A DNA stretch of 64,000 bases from the NCBI RefSeq assembly GCF_020990385.1, contig NZ_CP087597.1:1077001-1141000 (forward strand). Reading direction: 5' to 3'. Each line of letters opens with the position of its first letter. The stretch's first letter is position 1. Source of the stretch: Paracoccus sp. MA (GTDB lineage: Bacteria; Pseudomonadota; Alphaproteobacteria; Rhodobacterales; Rhodobacteraceae). Made by a program: the position numbers and the translations under genes. The notes under the pieces are model-generated. The model saw only the letters and a program-made list of their open reading frames with translations. It had not been told where the DNA came from and ran no database searches. Positions 27,554 through 35,243 of this stretch are shown in pieces.

Positions 27554-28371
27554 CCGCGCCGGGACAGTTTCCGCGCCGCCGTGTTCGGGCGCAGCTGGAT
27601 CATGCGCAGCTCCAGCGCCTCGGCCAGCGCCTCGCGCGGGATGCCGGTTTCCTGCGACAGCCGCAGCAGGCCGAAATGCACCCGGGCCAGTTCCTGGTAA
27701 TAGCGGGTGAAGCTGTAATTGATCGAAGCCCCGGCCAGGGCCCCCAGCAGCGGCACCGCCTGCGCCGCCAGCTTCTGCGCCAGCGAGGCCGAGAGCCGCG
27801 GCGCCACCCGCGCGATCAGCGCCTGCACGGTCTGGCCGGTGATGGTCATGCGCGCCGCCAGCAGGCCGAGATCGGTGCCGTCATCATCCGAAAGCGGCCC
27901 CGCCGAGGCGAAGACATGCAGCGCCTCGCGCCGCGCCTCGTCCGAGACGGGATCGAAGCCGTGTTCGCCGGCGATGTCCATGATCGCGCGCAGAAGCAGC
28001 GTCACCGTGACCGGCAGTTCCAGCATGGCCCCGCCGATCCCCGCCAGTCCCCCGACCGCGCCCGAGGTGGTCGAGAGCATGCGGTTGAACAGGTCGCCGC
28101 GATCCCGCATTACCCCGCGCGAGCGCGAGGCGGCGTCGAAGGCACGGTTCAGCGCCGCCAGGGTGATGCGGTCCATGCGCCCGCGCACCGACGCCGGCAG
28201 GCGCTCGATCAGCCCTTCGGCCTTGCCGCCGACGGCGGCCATGAGCTCCATCGCCACGCCGCCCGCCTGCAGGTAGCGCCGGGCAAGGCGGTCGATCTCG
28301 GCATGCACGGTCGGATCGTCGATCGGGGGCAGCACGACCTGCCGGGCGGGGATCTGGGTCTGCTCGGTCAT
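27550..28371 (-). CDS. EcsC family protein
   Basis: A 273-residue protein with the EcsC family's glycine-rich amphipathic region (TTSGAVGGLAGIGG then LPVTVTLLLRAIMDIA) and GALAGASINYSFTRYYQELA near the C-terminus. EcsC proteins are membrane-associated and of unknown function. The ATG at 28371 has AAGGTG upstream; an ATG eight codons earlier lacks a ribosome-binding site. It is convergent with the helicase gene (4-base overlap). Confidence 0.85.
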   Translation of the reverse strand: MTEQTQIPARQVVLPPIDDPTVHAEIDRLARRYLQAGGVAMELMAAVGGKAEGLIERLPASVRGRMDRITLAALNRAFDAASRSRGVMRDRGDLFNRMLSTTSGAVGGLAGIGGAMLELPVTVTLLLRAIMDIAGEHGFDPVSDEARREALHVFASAGPLSDDDGTDLGLLAARMTITGQTVQALIARVAPRLSASLAQKLAAQAVPLLGALAGASINYSFTRYYQELARVHFGLLRLSQETGIPREALAEALELRMIQLRPNTAARKLSRRG

Positions 28372-28549
28372 CCTGTGGACACCTTGGATTGTCATGGCTT
28401 GCGCCGGGAATTCCTCTGCGCAAGCATCTGGGCATTGGCAAGGGAACCCGCAAGCCGCCCGGCGGGTTCCGACCGCAGAACCCATACCCGCCGCACCGGT
28501 GCCGCCTTGGCGGCCTCCGTCGGTGGGACAAGGACAAGGAAGACCGGAA

Positions 28550-29065
28550 ATGACCATCCGCCGCATGATCCCGATGCTGACCGTAACCGCCGCGCTGGCC
28601 CTGGGACAGGCCGCGACGGCGCAGGATGCCGCCGGGCAGCCCGCGGAACCGGCGGCGCCCGAGGCCGCGCAGGAGGGCGGGCTGACGCTGGCCGACCTGG
28701 GCAAGGACGAGGCGCTGACCGCGGCCGTCGAGAAGATGGCCGAGGGGCATCAGCTGCCCGGCTGGCTGCGCGAGGGCGCGGTGGTGACGCCCGGCCAGAA
28801 GGTCGGCTTCGGCGGCAAGGAATACCTGGCGATGACCGCCTGCCAGCAGCATGATTGCGCGGAAAACCAGATGGCGGTGCTTTACGCGCCCGATGGCGGC
28901 GCGGCCTATGGCGTGCTTTCGGTGCGCGACGGCGAGGGGGCCGAGCTGCTGACCTGGCTGGGCATGGCCGGCGGACCCGAGACCATCGACGGCCGCACCA
29001 TCCTTTACGCGGCGCTGACCGGCAGCCTGGCCAACCACCCCGAGGCTTTCGTCTATCCCGAGTGA
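28550..29065 (+). CDS. Ivy-type inhibitor of vertebrate lysozyme
   Basis: A 171-residue secreted protein with a signal peptide ending near ATAQ (residue 25) and an acidic Ala/Glu/Pro linker. The mature domain has the Ivy active-site loop in variant form, CQQHDC (the E. coli version is CKPHDC), followed by ENQMAVLYAPDGG. Ivy proteins block C-type lysozymes in the periplasm. Length and cysteine pair agree with the family. It overlaps the convergent GNAT gene by 13 bases. Confidence 0.8.
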   Translation: MTIRRMIPMLTVTAALALGQAATAQDAAGQPAEPAAPEAAQEGGLTLADLGKDEALTAAVEKMAEGHQLPGWLREGAVVTPGQKVGFGGKEYLAMTACQQHDCAENQMAVLYAPDGGAAYGVLSVRDGEGAELLTWLGMAGGPETIDGRTILYAALTGSLANHPEAFVYPE

Positions 29066-29625
29066 ACCGGCGGCACGCCCCCGGTGCCGCCGCGATCCTC
29101 GGGCGGGTCGCGGCGCATCTCGTGCAGACCGGCGGCTTCGCCGGTTTCGCGCTCGACCTGCCCGGTGACGCCGTCCCAGGCGCCGGGGATCAGTTCGATC
29201 CCCAGCACCCGGTCGGGATTGGTGGGCGGCGGCATCTCGACGTCCTCGAGCTTCCAGAAGCCAAAGCGTTGATAATAGGGCAGATCACCGACCAGCATCA
29301 CCCGCTGCCAGCCCATTTCGGCCGCCCGCGTCAGGCTTTCGCGCATCAGAAGCCCGCCCAGCCCCTCGCCCTGCGTCGTCGGATGCACCGCCACCGGGCC
29401 GAGCAGCAGCACCGGCCGGCCGCCGACGCGCACCGGCCAGTAGCGGATCGCCCCCATCAGCGCGCCGAAATCGTCGCGCAGCATCAGGCAAAGCGCGCGG
29501 ACCGGCGCCACCCCGTCGCGCAGCCGGTAGGAGGACAGCGCCGTGCGCCCCGGCGCGAAGCACAGGTCCAGCAGGGCCTCGACCTCGGGCGTGTCGGCGG
29601 GGGTCTCGGGGCAAAGTTCGTACAT
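29053..29625 (-). CDS. GNAT family N-acetyltransferase
   Basis: A 190-residue protein with the GNAT fold. The acetyl-CoA pyrophosphate loop is HPTTQGEGLGGLLMRES (motif A), followed by LVGDLPYYQRFGFWKLEDV (motif B). This resembles the YhbS-type acetyltransferases, which act on small molecules or N-termini. The substrate is unknown. The last residues overlap the end of the convergent Ivy gene. Confidence 0.88.
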   Translation of the reverse strand: MYELCPETPADTPEVEALLDLCFAPGRTALSSYRLRDGVAPVRALCLMLRDDFGALMGAIRYWPVRVGGRPVLLLGPVAVHPTTQGEGLGGLLMRESLTRAAEMGWQRVMLVGDLPYYQRFGFWKLEDVEMPPPTNPDRVLGIELIPGAWDGVTGQVERETGEAAGLHEMRRDPPEDRGGTGGVPPVHSG

Positions 29626-29835
29626 CCTGCCTCCGCTGATGGGGTCGGGATTCGGGTGGGTCTTGGCGCGGCGCAGGGACCGCGTAACATGCAGCCGCGG
29701 CGACGAAAACCGCCTGCGGGATCACAAGATGCAAAATCCCCGCGGCAGGTCCGGCGAGAACGGCGAGGCTTGACGCGCCGCGTGCATGGGGTCACTTCTG
29801 GGGCCCGCATCACCCAGGGAACAGCGAGGGCAGCC

Positions 29836-30432
29836 ATGTTCTACCGACCCCAGGACGGCCACGGGCTGCCGCACAACCCTTTGAACGCCATCGTGGCGCC
29901 GCGGCCCATCGGCTGGATCTCGACCCGCGGCCGGCAGGGCGACAACCTGGCGCCCTATTCCTTCTTCAACCTGACCGCCTATGTGCCGCCGCAGGTCATG
30001 TTCGCATCGACCTCGGCCAAGCCGGACCGGCAGGGCACCAAGGACAGCGTGGCGCAGATCGCGCAGTCGCGGGTGTTCTGCGTCAACATCGCCGACGGGC
30101 CGCTGAAGGATCAGGTCAATGCCAGCTCGGCCGCCTTCCCGGCCGGGGTGAACGAATTCGAGGCGGCCGGCATCGAGGCCGCGGAATGCGAAAGCATCGA
30201 CTGCCCGCGTGTCGCCGGGGCCGCCGCGGCGCTGGAATGCCGTGCGACGCGCATCCTGCGGCTGGCGGGCGAAGCGAATTACATGGTGCTGGGCGTGGTC
30301 ACCGGCATCCACCTGCGCGAGGATTGCCTGAAGGACGGCCGCTTCGACCTGCACGGCACCGGCTGGCTGTCGCGCATGGGCTACAAGGACTACACCATCA
30401 CCACCGAGACCTTCGAGATGGAGCGCCCCTGA
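29836..30432 (+). CDS. flavin reductase-like domain protein
   Basis: A 198-residue FMN-binding split-barrel protein. [35 protein letters not shown] and [18 protein letters not shown] are standard flavin-reductase-domain motifs. It probably transfers electrons from NAD(P)H to FMN or carries flavin in an oxygenase system; the partner is unknown. Its TGA shares one base with the apt ATG (TGATG), so the two are translationally coupled. Confidence 0.88.
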   Translation: MFYRPQDGHGLPHNPLNAIVAPRPIGWISTRGRQGDNLAPYSFFNLTAYVPPQVMFASTSAKPDRQGTKDSVAQIAQSRVFCVNIADGPLKDQVNASSAAFPAGVNEFEAAGIEAAECESIDCPRVAGAAAALECRATRILRLAGEANYMVLGVVTGIHLREDCLKDGRFDLHGTGWLSRMGYKDYTITTETFEMERP

Positions 30433-30995
30433 TGGAGAACCGGCCGGAAAAGCGCCGCCGCGACAGCCGCACGGTGCGCGACTATATCCGCACCATCGTC
30501 GATTTCCCGCATGAGGGCATCCTGTTTCGCGACGTGACCACGCTGTTCGCCGATGCGCGCGGCTTTCGCATGGCGGTGGACCAGCTTCTGGCCGCCTATG
30601 CCGGCGAGGATATCGACAAGGTCGTCGGGCTGGAGGCGCGCGGCTTCATCCTGGGCGGCGCGGTGGCGCATCAGCTCTCCGTGGGCTTCGTGCCGATCCG
30701 CAAGAAGGGCAAGCTGCCCGGCGCCGTCATCAGCCAGGCCTATGCGCTGGAATATGGCGAGGCGGTGATGGAGATCCATGACGACGCCCTGAAGCCCGGC
30801 GAGCGGGTGCTGATCGTCGACGATCTTCTGGCCACCGGCGGCACCGCCGCGGCCGGCATCTCGCTTTGCGAGCGGCTGGGGGCCGAGGTCGTGGGCTGCG
30901 CCTTCGTGATCGAGCTGCCCGAGCTGGGCGGGCGGACGCTGCTGGAAGGGCTGGGCCACGAGGTCCATGCCCTGACCAGTTTCGAGGGCGCCTGA
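30432..30995 (+). CDS. apt: adenine phosphoribosyltransferase
   Basis: A 187-residue purine-salvage enzyme that makes AMP from adenine and PRPP. The PRPP-binding motif is [14 protein letters not shown] (about residues 127-140), with [14 protein letters not shown] and the flexible-loop segment [10 protein letters not shown] upstream. The short basic N-terminal leader is usual. It is coupled to the flavin-reductase gene and followed 39 bases later by ispH. Confidence 0.95.
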   Translation: MENRPEKRRRDSRTVRDYIRTIVDFPHEGILFRDVTTLFADARGFRMAVDQLLAAYAGEDIDKVVGLEARGFILGGAVAHQLSVGFVPIRKKGKLPGAVISQAYALEYGEAVMEIHDDALKPGERVLIVDDLLATGGTAAAGISLCERLGAEVVGCAFVIELPELGGRTLLEGLGHEVHALTSFEGA

Positions 30996-31034
30996 TCCCT
31001 TGCGGCAGGCCCCGGCCGGGGTTAGGTGAAGCCC

Positions 31035-31985
31035 ATGGACAAGAAACCGCCCCTGACCCTTTACCTGGCCGCGCCGCGCGGCTTCTGCGCCGGCGTGGAC
31101 CGCGCCATCAAGATCGTCGAGATGGCGCTGCAGAAATGGGGCGCGCCGGTCTATGTCCGCCACGAGATCGTGCACAACAAATTCGTCGTGGACAGCCTGC
31201 GCGACAAGGGCGCGGTCTTCGTCGAGGAACTGGACGAGTGCCCCGACGACCGGCCGGTGATCTTCTCGGCCCATGGCGTGCCCAAGGCCGTGCCGGCCGA
31301 GGCGCGGCGGCGCGAGATGGTCTTTGTCGATGCCACCTGCCCGCTGGTCAGCAAGGTGCATGTCGAGGCCGAGCGCCACCATGCCGAGGGCTTGCAGATG
31401 GTGATGATCGGCCATGCCGGCCACCCCGAGGTGCTGGGCACCATGGGACAATTGCCCGAGGGCGAGGTGCTGCTGGTCGAGACGGTCGAGGACGTGGCGA
31501 AAATCGCGCCGCGCGATCCCTCGCGGCTGGCCTTCATCACCCAGACCACGCTGTCGGTCGATGACACCGCCGCCATCGTCGCCGCCTTGCAGGCGCGGTT
31601 TCCGGACATCGTCGGCCCGGCCAAGGAGGACATCTGCTATGCGACGACCAACCGCCAGGCCTCGGTCAAGGCCATCGCCGGGCGGATCGACGCGCTGCTG
31701 GTGATCGGGGCGCCGAACAGCTCGAACTCGCGCCGGCTGGTCGAGGTCGGCAGCGCCGCCGGCTGCGCCTATTCGCAGCTGGTGATGCGCGCCGACCAGA
31801 TCGACTGGCGCGCCATCGCGGGCGCGCGGGCGGTGGGAGTGACCGCCGGCGCCTCGGCCCCCGAGGTGCTGGTCGACGAGGTGGTCGCGGCCTTCCGGGA
31901 ACGCTACGACCTGACCGTCGAGATGGTCGAGACGGCGCGGGAGAATGTCGAGTTCAAGGTGCCGCGGGTCCTGCGCGAGGCCTGA
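31035..31985 (+). CDS. ispH: 4-hydroxy-3-methylbut-2-enyl diphosphate reductase
   Basis: A 316-residue iron-sulfur enzyme and the last step of the MEP isoprenoid pathway, giving IPP and [17 protein letters not shown] (first cluster cysteine), [24 protein letters not shown] (second) and [11 protein letters not shown] (third) are present, with [10 protein letters not shown] in the substrate pocket. The ATG at 31035 has AGGTGA six bases upstream; a GTG at 31026 would add three residues. Confidence 0.96.
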   Translation: MDKKPPLTLYLAAPRGFCAGVDRAIKIVEMALQKWGAPVYVRHEIVHNKFVVDSLRDKGAVFVEELDECPDDRPVIFSAHGVPKAVPAEARRREMVFVDATCPLVSKVHVEAERHHAEGLQMVMIGHAGHPEVLGTMGQLPEGEVLLVETVEDVAKIAPRDPSRLAFITQTTLSVDDTAAIVAALQARFPDIVGPAKEDICYATTNRQASVKAIAGRIDALLVIGAPNSSNSRRLVEVGSAAGCAYSQLVMRADQIDWRAIAGARAVGVTAGASAPEVLVDEVVAAFRERYDLTVEMVETARENVEFKVPRVLREA

Positions 31986-31996
31986 GCACTCGCCCG

Positions 31997-32054
31997 TGGG
32001 GGCTTTGCCCCCGCCCCTGCGGGGCTCCCCCAGGATATTTGGACAAGAAAGAAG
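31997..32054 (+). repeat. dispersed intergenic repeat, copy 9
   Basis: A GGGGGC-TTT-GCCCCC hairpin and CCCCTGCGGGG palindrome are followed by AGGATATTTGGACAAGAAAG, a diverged form of the core. It fills most of the gap between ispH and the next gene and reaches that gene's ribosome-binding site. Confidence 0.75.
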
Positions 32055-32063
32055 GGTTGCGGG

Positions 32064-32669
32064 ATGAAACTGTGGTCTATGCCGTCCTCGGGCAACAGCT
32101 ACAAGGTGCGGCTGCTGCTGGCGCTGCTGGGCCGCGATTGCGAGATCCTGGACGTGGAATACCAGACCGAGGCGCTGGAACGCGCCAAGGCCGAGGGGCG
32201 GCTGCCCTTCGGCAAGGCGCCGGTGCTGGAACTGGATGACGGCCGGCTGTTGCCGGAATCGAACGCGATCCTGTGCTGGCTGGGCGAGGGCACGCGCTTC
32301 GTGCCGAAGGATGCCTTCGGGCGCGCCGCCATGCTGGGCTGGATGTTCTGGGAGCAGAACCAGCACGAGGGCGTCGTCGCCGTGCGGGCGGCCCTGCGGA
32401 CCTATCCGCATCGCCGTGCGCAGGCGACGCCCGAGCGCATGGCGGAGCTGCTTGAGCGCGGCCATGCGCTGCTGCAGGTGATGGAGGACCGGCTGGCCGG
32501 GCATGACTGGCTGGTGGGGGATACCGTCAGCCTCGCCGATATCTGCCTTTACGGCTATACCCATACGGCGGGCAGCCTGGGCGGCTTCGACATGGCGCGT
32601 TTCCCCGGCATCGGGCGCTGGCTCGACCGGATCGCCGCCCTGCCCGGCTACAAGGGGCTGGAGGCATGA
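32064..32669 (+). CDS. glutathione S-transferase
   Basis: A 201-residue cytosolic GST. The N-terminal thioredoxin-like domain has [18 protein letters not shown] with a likely catalytic serine, [12 protein letters not shown] with the cis-proline and [11 protein letters not shown]. The C-terminal half is helical and contains [17 protein letters not shown]. The product differs strongly from the GST of the leucine cluster. Its stop overlaps rnhA as ATGA. Confidence 0.9.
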   Translation: MKLWSMPSSGNSYKVRLLLALLGRDCEILDVEYQTEALERAKAEGRLPFGKAPVLELDDGRLLPESNAILCWLGEGTRFVPKDAFGRAAMLGWMFWEQNQHEGVVAVRAALRTYPHRRAQATPERMAELLERGHALLQVMEDRLAGHDWLVGDTVSLADICLYGYTHTAGSLGGFDMARFPGIGRWLDRIAALPGYKGLEA

Positions 32670-33133
32670 GCGCGCTCTTCGCCTGGACCGACGGCGCCTG
32701 CAGCGGCAATCCCGGCCCCGGCGGCTGGGGGGTGCTGATGCGCGCCCTGGAGGGCGAGACGGTGCTGAAGGAGCGCGAGCTGTCCGGCGGCGAGGCCGAG
32801 ACCACCAACAACCGCATGGAACTGATGGCGGCGATCTCGGCCCTGGAGGCGCTGACCCGGCCGAGCGAGATCACCGTCGTCACCGACAGCGCCTATGTGA
32901 AGAACGGCGTGACGCAATGGATCCACGGCTGGAAGAAGAACGGCTGGCGCACCGCCGACCGCAAGCCGGTGAAGAATGCCGAGCTGTGGCAGCGGCTGGA
33001 CGCCGCGCAGGCCCGCCACAAGGTGCGCTGGGAATGGATCAAGGGCCATGCCGGCCATCCCGAGAACGAACGCGCCGACGCGCTGGCGCGGGCGGGAATG
33101 GCGCCCTTCAAGCCGGCGAAGGTCTCGGGGTGA
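32666..33133 (+). CDS. rnhA: ribonuclease HI
   Basis: A 155-residue RNase HI. The catalytic carboxylates sit in [37 protein letters not shown] and [11 protein letters not shown], in the expected order. It cleaves the RNA strand of RNA-DNA hybrids, including R-loops and Okazaki primers. It overlaps the GST gene upstream (ATGA) and the TRIC gene downstream (GTGA). Confidence 0.96.
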   Translation: MSALFAWTDGACSGNPGPGGWGVLMRALEGETVLKERELSGGEAETTNNRMELMAAISALEALTRPSEITVVTDSAYVKNGVTQWIHGWKKNGWRTADRKPVKNAELWQRLDAAQARHKVRWEWIKGHAGHPENERADALARAGMAPFKPAKVSG

Positions 33134-33762
33134 GCTTTGAGGCGCTGATCCCGCTGCTGGATTATGCCAGCGTGCTGGTCTTTGCCTTGACCGGGGCGCT
33201 GGTCGCCAGCCGCGGGCAGCTTGATGTCGTGGGCTTCATCTTCTTCGCCACGCTGACCGGGATCGGCGGCGGCACCCTGCGCGACCTGGTGCTGGGCCGG
33301 GCGCCGGTGTTCTGGGTCGGCCGGCCGGAGCTTTTGCTGCTGACCGCCGGCGCGGCGATCGTGGTGTTCTTTACCGCGCATCGGCTGGAAAGCCGCTATC
33401 GCGCCATCCTGTGGCTGGATGCCTTTGCCCTGGCCGTGGCGGTGCCCGCCGGTGTGGGCGTGGCGCTGGAGGCCGGGGTCAGCCCCGTCGTGACCGTGCT
33501 GATGGGGGTGATGACCGGCACATTCGGCGGGCTGATGCGCGACGTGGTCGGCAACGAGGTGCCCTTGGTGCTGAAGCAGGGCGAGCTTTACGTCACCGCC
33601 GCCTTTGGCGGGGCAGTGACGGCGCTGCTGTTGCTGGCGCTGGGGACCGGCCGCGGCTGGGCGCTGATCGGCTGCGCCGCCATGGTGCTGCTGCTGCGCG
33701 CGGGCAGCATGAGCTTTGGCTGGCGGCTGCCGGCCTACAAGGCGCGGCCGCCGCGACGCTAG
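33130..33762 (+). CDS. trimeric intracellular cation (TRIC) channel family protein
   Basis: A 210-residue inner-membrane protein with seven hydrophobic segments. The two repeated glycine-rich motifs [19 protein letters not shown] and [17 protein letters not shown] are the UPF0126/TRIC signature, an internal duplication around the pore. The GTG start overlaps the rnhA stop (GTGA). Bacterial TRIC homologues conduct potassium in vitro; the role in the cell is not known. Confidence 0.9.
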   Translation: MSFEALIPLLDYASVLVFALTGALVASRGQLDVVGFIFFATLTGIGGGTLRDLVLGRAPVFWVGRPELLLLTAGAAIVVFFTAHRLESRYRAILWLDAFALAVAVPAGVGVALEAGVSPVVTVLMGVMTGTFGGLMRDVVGNEVPLVLKQGELYVTAAFGGAVTALLLLALGTGRGWALIGCAAMVLLLRAGSMSFGWRLPAYKARPPRR

Positions 33763-34082
33763 CCTTCGGACCAGACCGCCATTTCGGTGCCGCCCGGCTC
33801 GCGGAACTGGAAACGGCGGCCGCCGGGGAAGCCGAAGATCGGCCGGGTGATCGTCGCCCCCGCCTCGGTCACGTGTGCCAGCGCGGCTTCCAGGTCGTCG
33901 GCCTTGAGGATCACCAGCGGCGGCGCCAGAGGGCCGGCGGCGATGCCGCCCGACAGGCCAGCATCGGCCATCTCCTGATAGTCGGGGCCGTAATCGTTGA
34001 AGCGCCAGCCAAAGGCTTCCCTGAAGAAGGCTTTCGTGGCCGGCAGGTCGGGCGAGGAGAATTCGAGATAGTCGATCTTCAT
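33759..34082 (-). CDS. VOC (glyoxalase/bleomycin resistance) superfamily protein
   Basis: A 107-residue single VOC domain starting MKIDYLEFSSPDLPATKAFF, with WRFNDYGPDYQEM, and ending in FQFREPGGTEMAVW. The metal-ligand positions of the family (acid near the start, glutamate near the end) are plausible. Function may be as a dioxygenase-like or resistance protein; the substrate is unknown. It is convergent with the TRIC gene (4-base overlap). Confidence 0.85.
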   Translation of the reverse strand: MKIDYLEFSSPDLPATKAFFREAFGWRFNDYGPDYQEMADAGLSGGIAAGPLAPPLVILKADDLEAALAHVTEAGATITRPIFGFPGGRRFQFREPGGTEMAVWSEG

Positions 34083-34128
34083 GGGAATCCCTTCGGATGT
34101 TCCCGTTTTGTTTACACCCGCGCGCGGC

Positions 34129-34530
34129 TCAGCGCAAGACCGGCGGGCCGGGGCGCCGCTCGCGCAGGTCCTCGACCCCCATGCGCAGCCCGGCGCCGAT
34201 GCGATGCGCGAGCGCCGACCAGGCCCGCGCCGTCTCGGGCGGCAGCGTCCGGCGCAGGGTCTCGTCGAAGAGCATGAGCCAGGGCGCGAAGTGCTGGGCC
34301 TTCACGTCGCCGGCGCGCATATGCACCTGCATCGGATTGCCGTCATAGCCGCGCTCGTAGAGGATGGCGTTGCGCCAGAAGCGGGCGATCTTGGCCTCGT
34401 GCTCGGGCCAGTCCGCGACATGGGCGGCGAAGACCGGGCCCAGCACCTCGTGCCGACGGACCGCGGCGTAGAAGGTGGCGACGACGCGGTCGATCTGTTC
34501 GGGGGTGACGTCGAAACGGGGCGGGATCAT
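34129..34530 (-). CDS. group III truncated haemoglobin
   Basis: A 133-residue 2-over-2 globin. The heme pocket shows VATFYAAVRRHEVLGPVF near the start, NAILYERGYDGNPMQVH in the middle, and the proximal histidine region AQHFAPWLMLFDETL. Length and the missing glycine motifs fit group III (trHbP). Proposed roles in the family are oxygen or NO chemistry in microaerobic cells. It stands alone beside the FAD-monooxygenase remnant. Confidence 0.85.
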   Translation of the reverse strand: MIPPRFDVTPEQIDRVVATFYAAVRRHEVLGPVFAAHVADWPEHEAKIARFWRNAILYERGYDGNPMQVHMRAGDVKAQHFAPWLMLFDETLRRTLPPETARAWSALAHRIGAGLRMGVEDLRERRPGPPVLR

Positions 34531-34570
34531 GGCGCGGATATGGACCCCCGGGGCCGGTCCTGCAAGCCCG

Positions 34571-35061
34571 TCACGGATCGCGCGTCCCGGAAAGCGGCGG
34601 GATCATGGTGCCCGCGACCAGATGCGTCAGCCCGCCCCGCAGCAGCGGCAGGGTCGAGAGCGGGGCAAGCACCAAGTCGCGCAGCCAGGGCAGGCTGCGG
34701 CTGCCCGACTGATACATCGGGGTGAAGGCCGCGCTCATCGCCTGGTAGATGCGCACATGCCAGCCCGGTGGATGCCGCGGCCCGGCGCGGTCGCCGGATA
34801 GGAGACATCCAGCACCTGGCGTCCCCGCACCTCGTGCCGGTGCATCCGGGCGATCGGGCTGGAGAGGCGACGCGCCTCCTCGCCCGCGCCGATGCGGTCC
34901 GGGACGGCCAGCCCCACGGGCGGGATCACCAGGCCCGAGCCGAAGGGGCGCGGCGCGGCGAAACGCTCGAACAGGGCGACCTCGTGGCCCTCGCAGGCCA
35001 GCAGCGTGGCAGCGGCGAGGCCGCCGATCCCGGCGCCCGCGATGGCGATCCTGTAGCTCAT
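34571..35061 (-). pseudogene. FAD-dependent monooxygenase remnant with internal deletion
   Basis: The first about 95 codons encode a normal p-hydroxybenzoate-hydroxylase-type N-terminus: RIAIAGAGIGGLAAATLLACEG (FAD GxGxxG) through VSYPATAPGRGIHR. At about 34750-34770 the frame changes, and a second frame then gives the family C-terminus (VRIYQAMSAAFTPMYQSGSR). About 200 residues of the substrate domain are missing, and the junction shifts the frame. A full-length family member is near 390 residues, so this is a dead gene. Confidence 0.75.
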
Positions 35062-35103
35062 CGCCGCTAGCTCCCCGAGGCGCGGCGCGGGTGCAAGCCG
35101 CGC

Positions 35104-35132
35104 TTGCAGGGGTCCGGGCGGTTTCCTATAAC
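35104..35132 (+). promoter_or_regulatory. sigma-70 type promoter for ileS
   Basis: TTGCAG (35104-35109) and TATAAC (35127-35132) are separated by exactly 17 bases. Transcription would begin near 35139, leaving a leader of about 105 bases before the ileS ATG that contains a strong hairpin. Confidence 0.55.
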
Positions 35133-35173
35133 CCGCGCATGTTCAGCAGGGCCGGAATTTTTCGAATTATTCG

Positions 35174-35204
35174 CCCGGCGGCGTAGGATGTCCTCGCCGC
35201 CGGG
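35174..35204 (+). promoter_or_regulatory. hairpin in the ileS leader
   Basis: CCCGGCGGCG and CGCCGCCGGG form a perfect 10-bp stem with an 11-base loop, 40 bases before the ileS ATG. No T-run follows, so it is not a simple terminator. It resembles no T-box. It may protect the mRNA or serve a leader control. Confidence 0.5.
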
Positions 35205-35243
35205 TCATGCATGCCTGCCCAGCCACCGAAGGATTCCCGCCAG

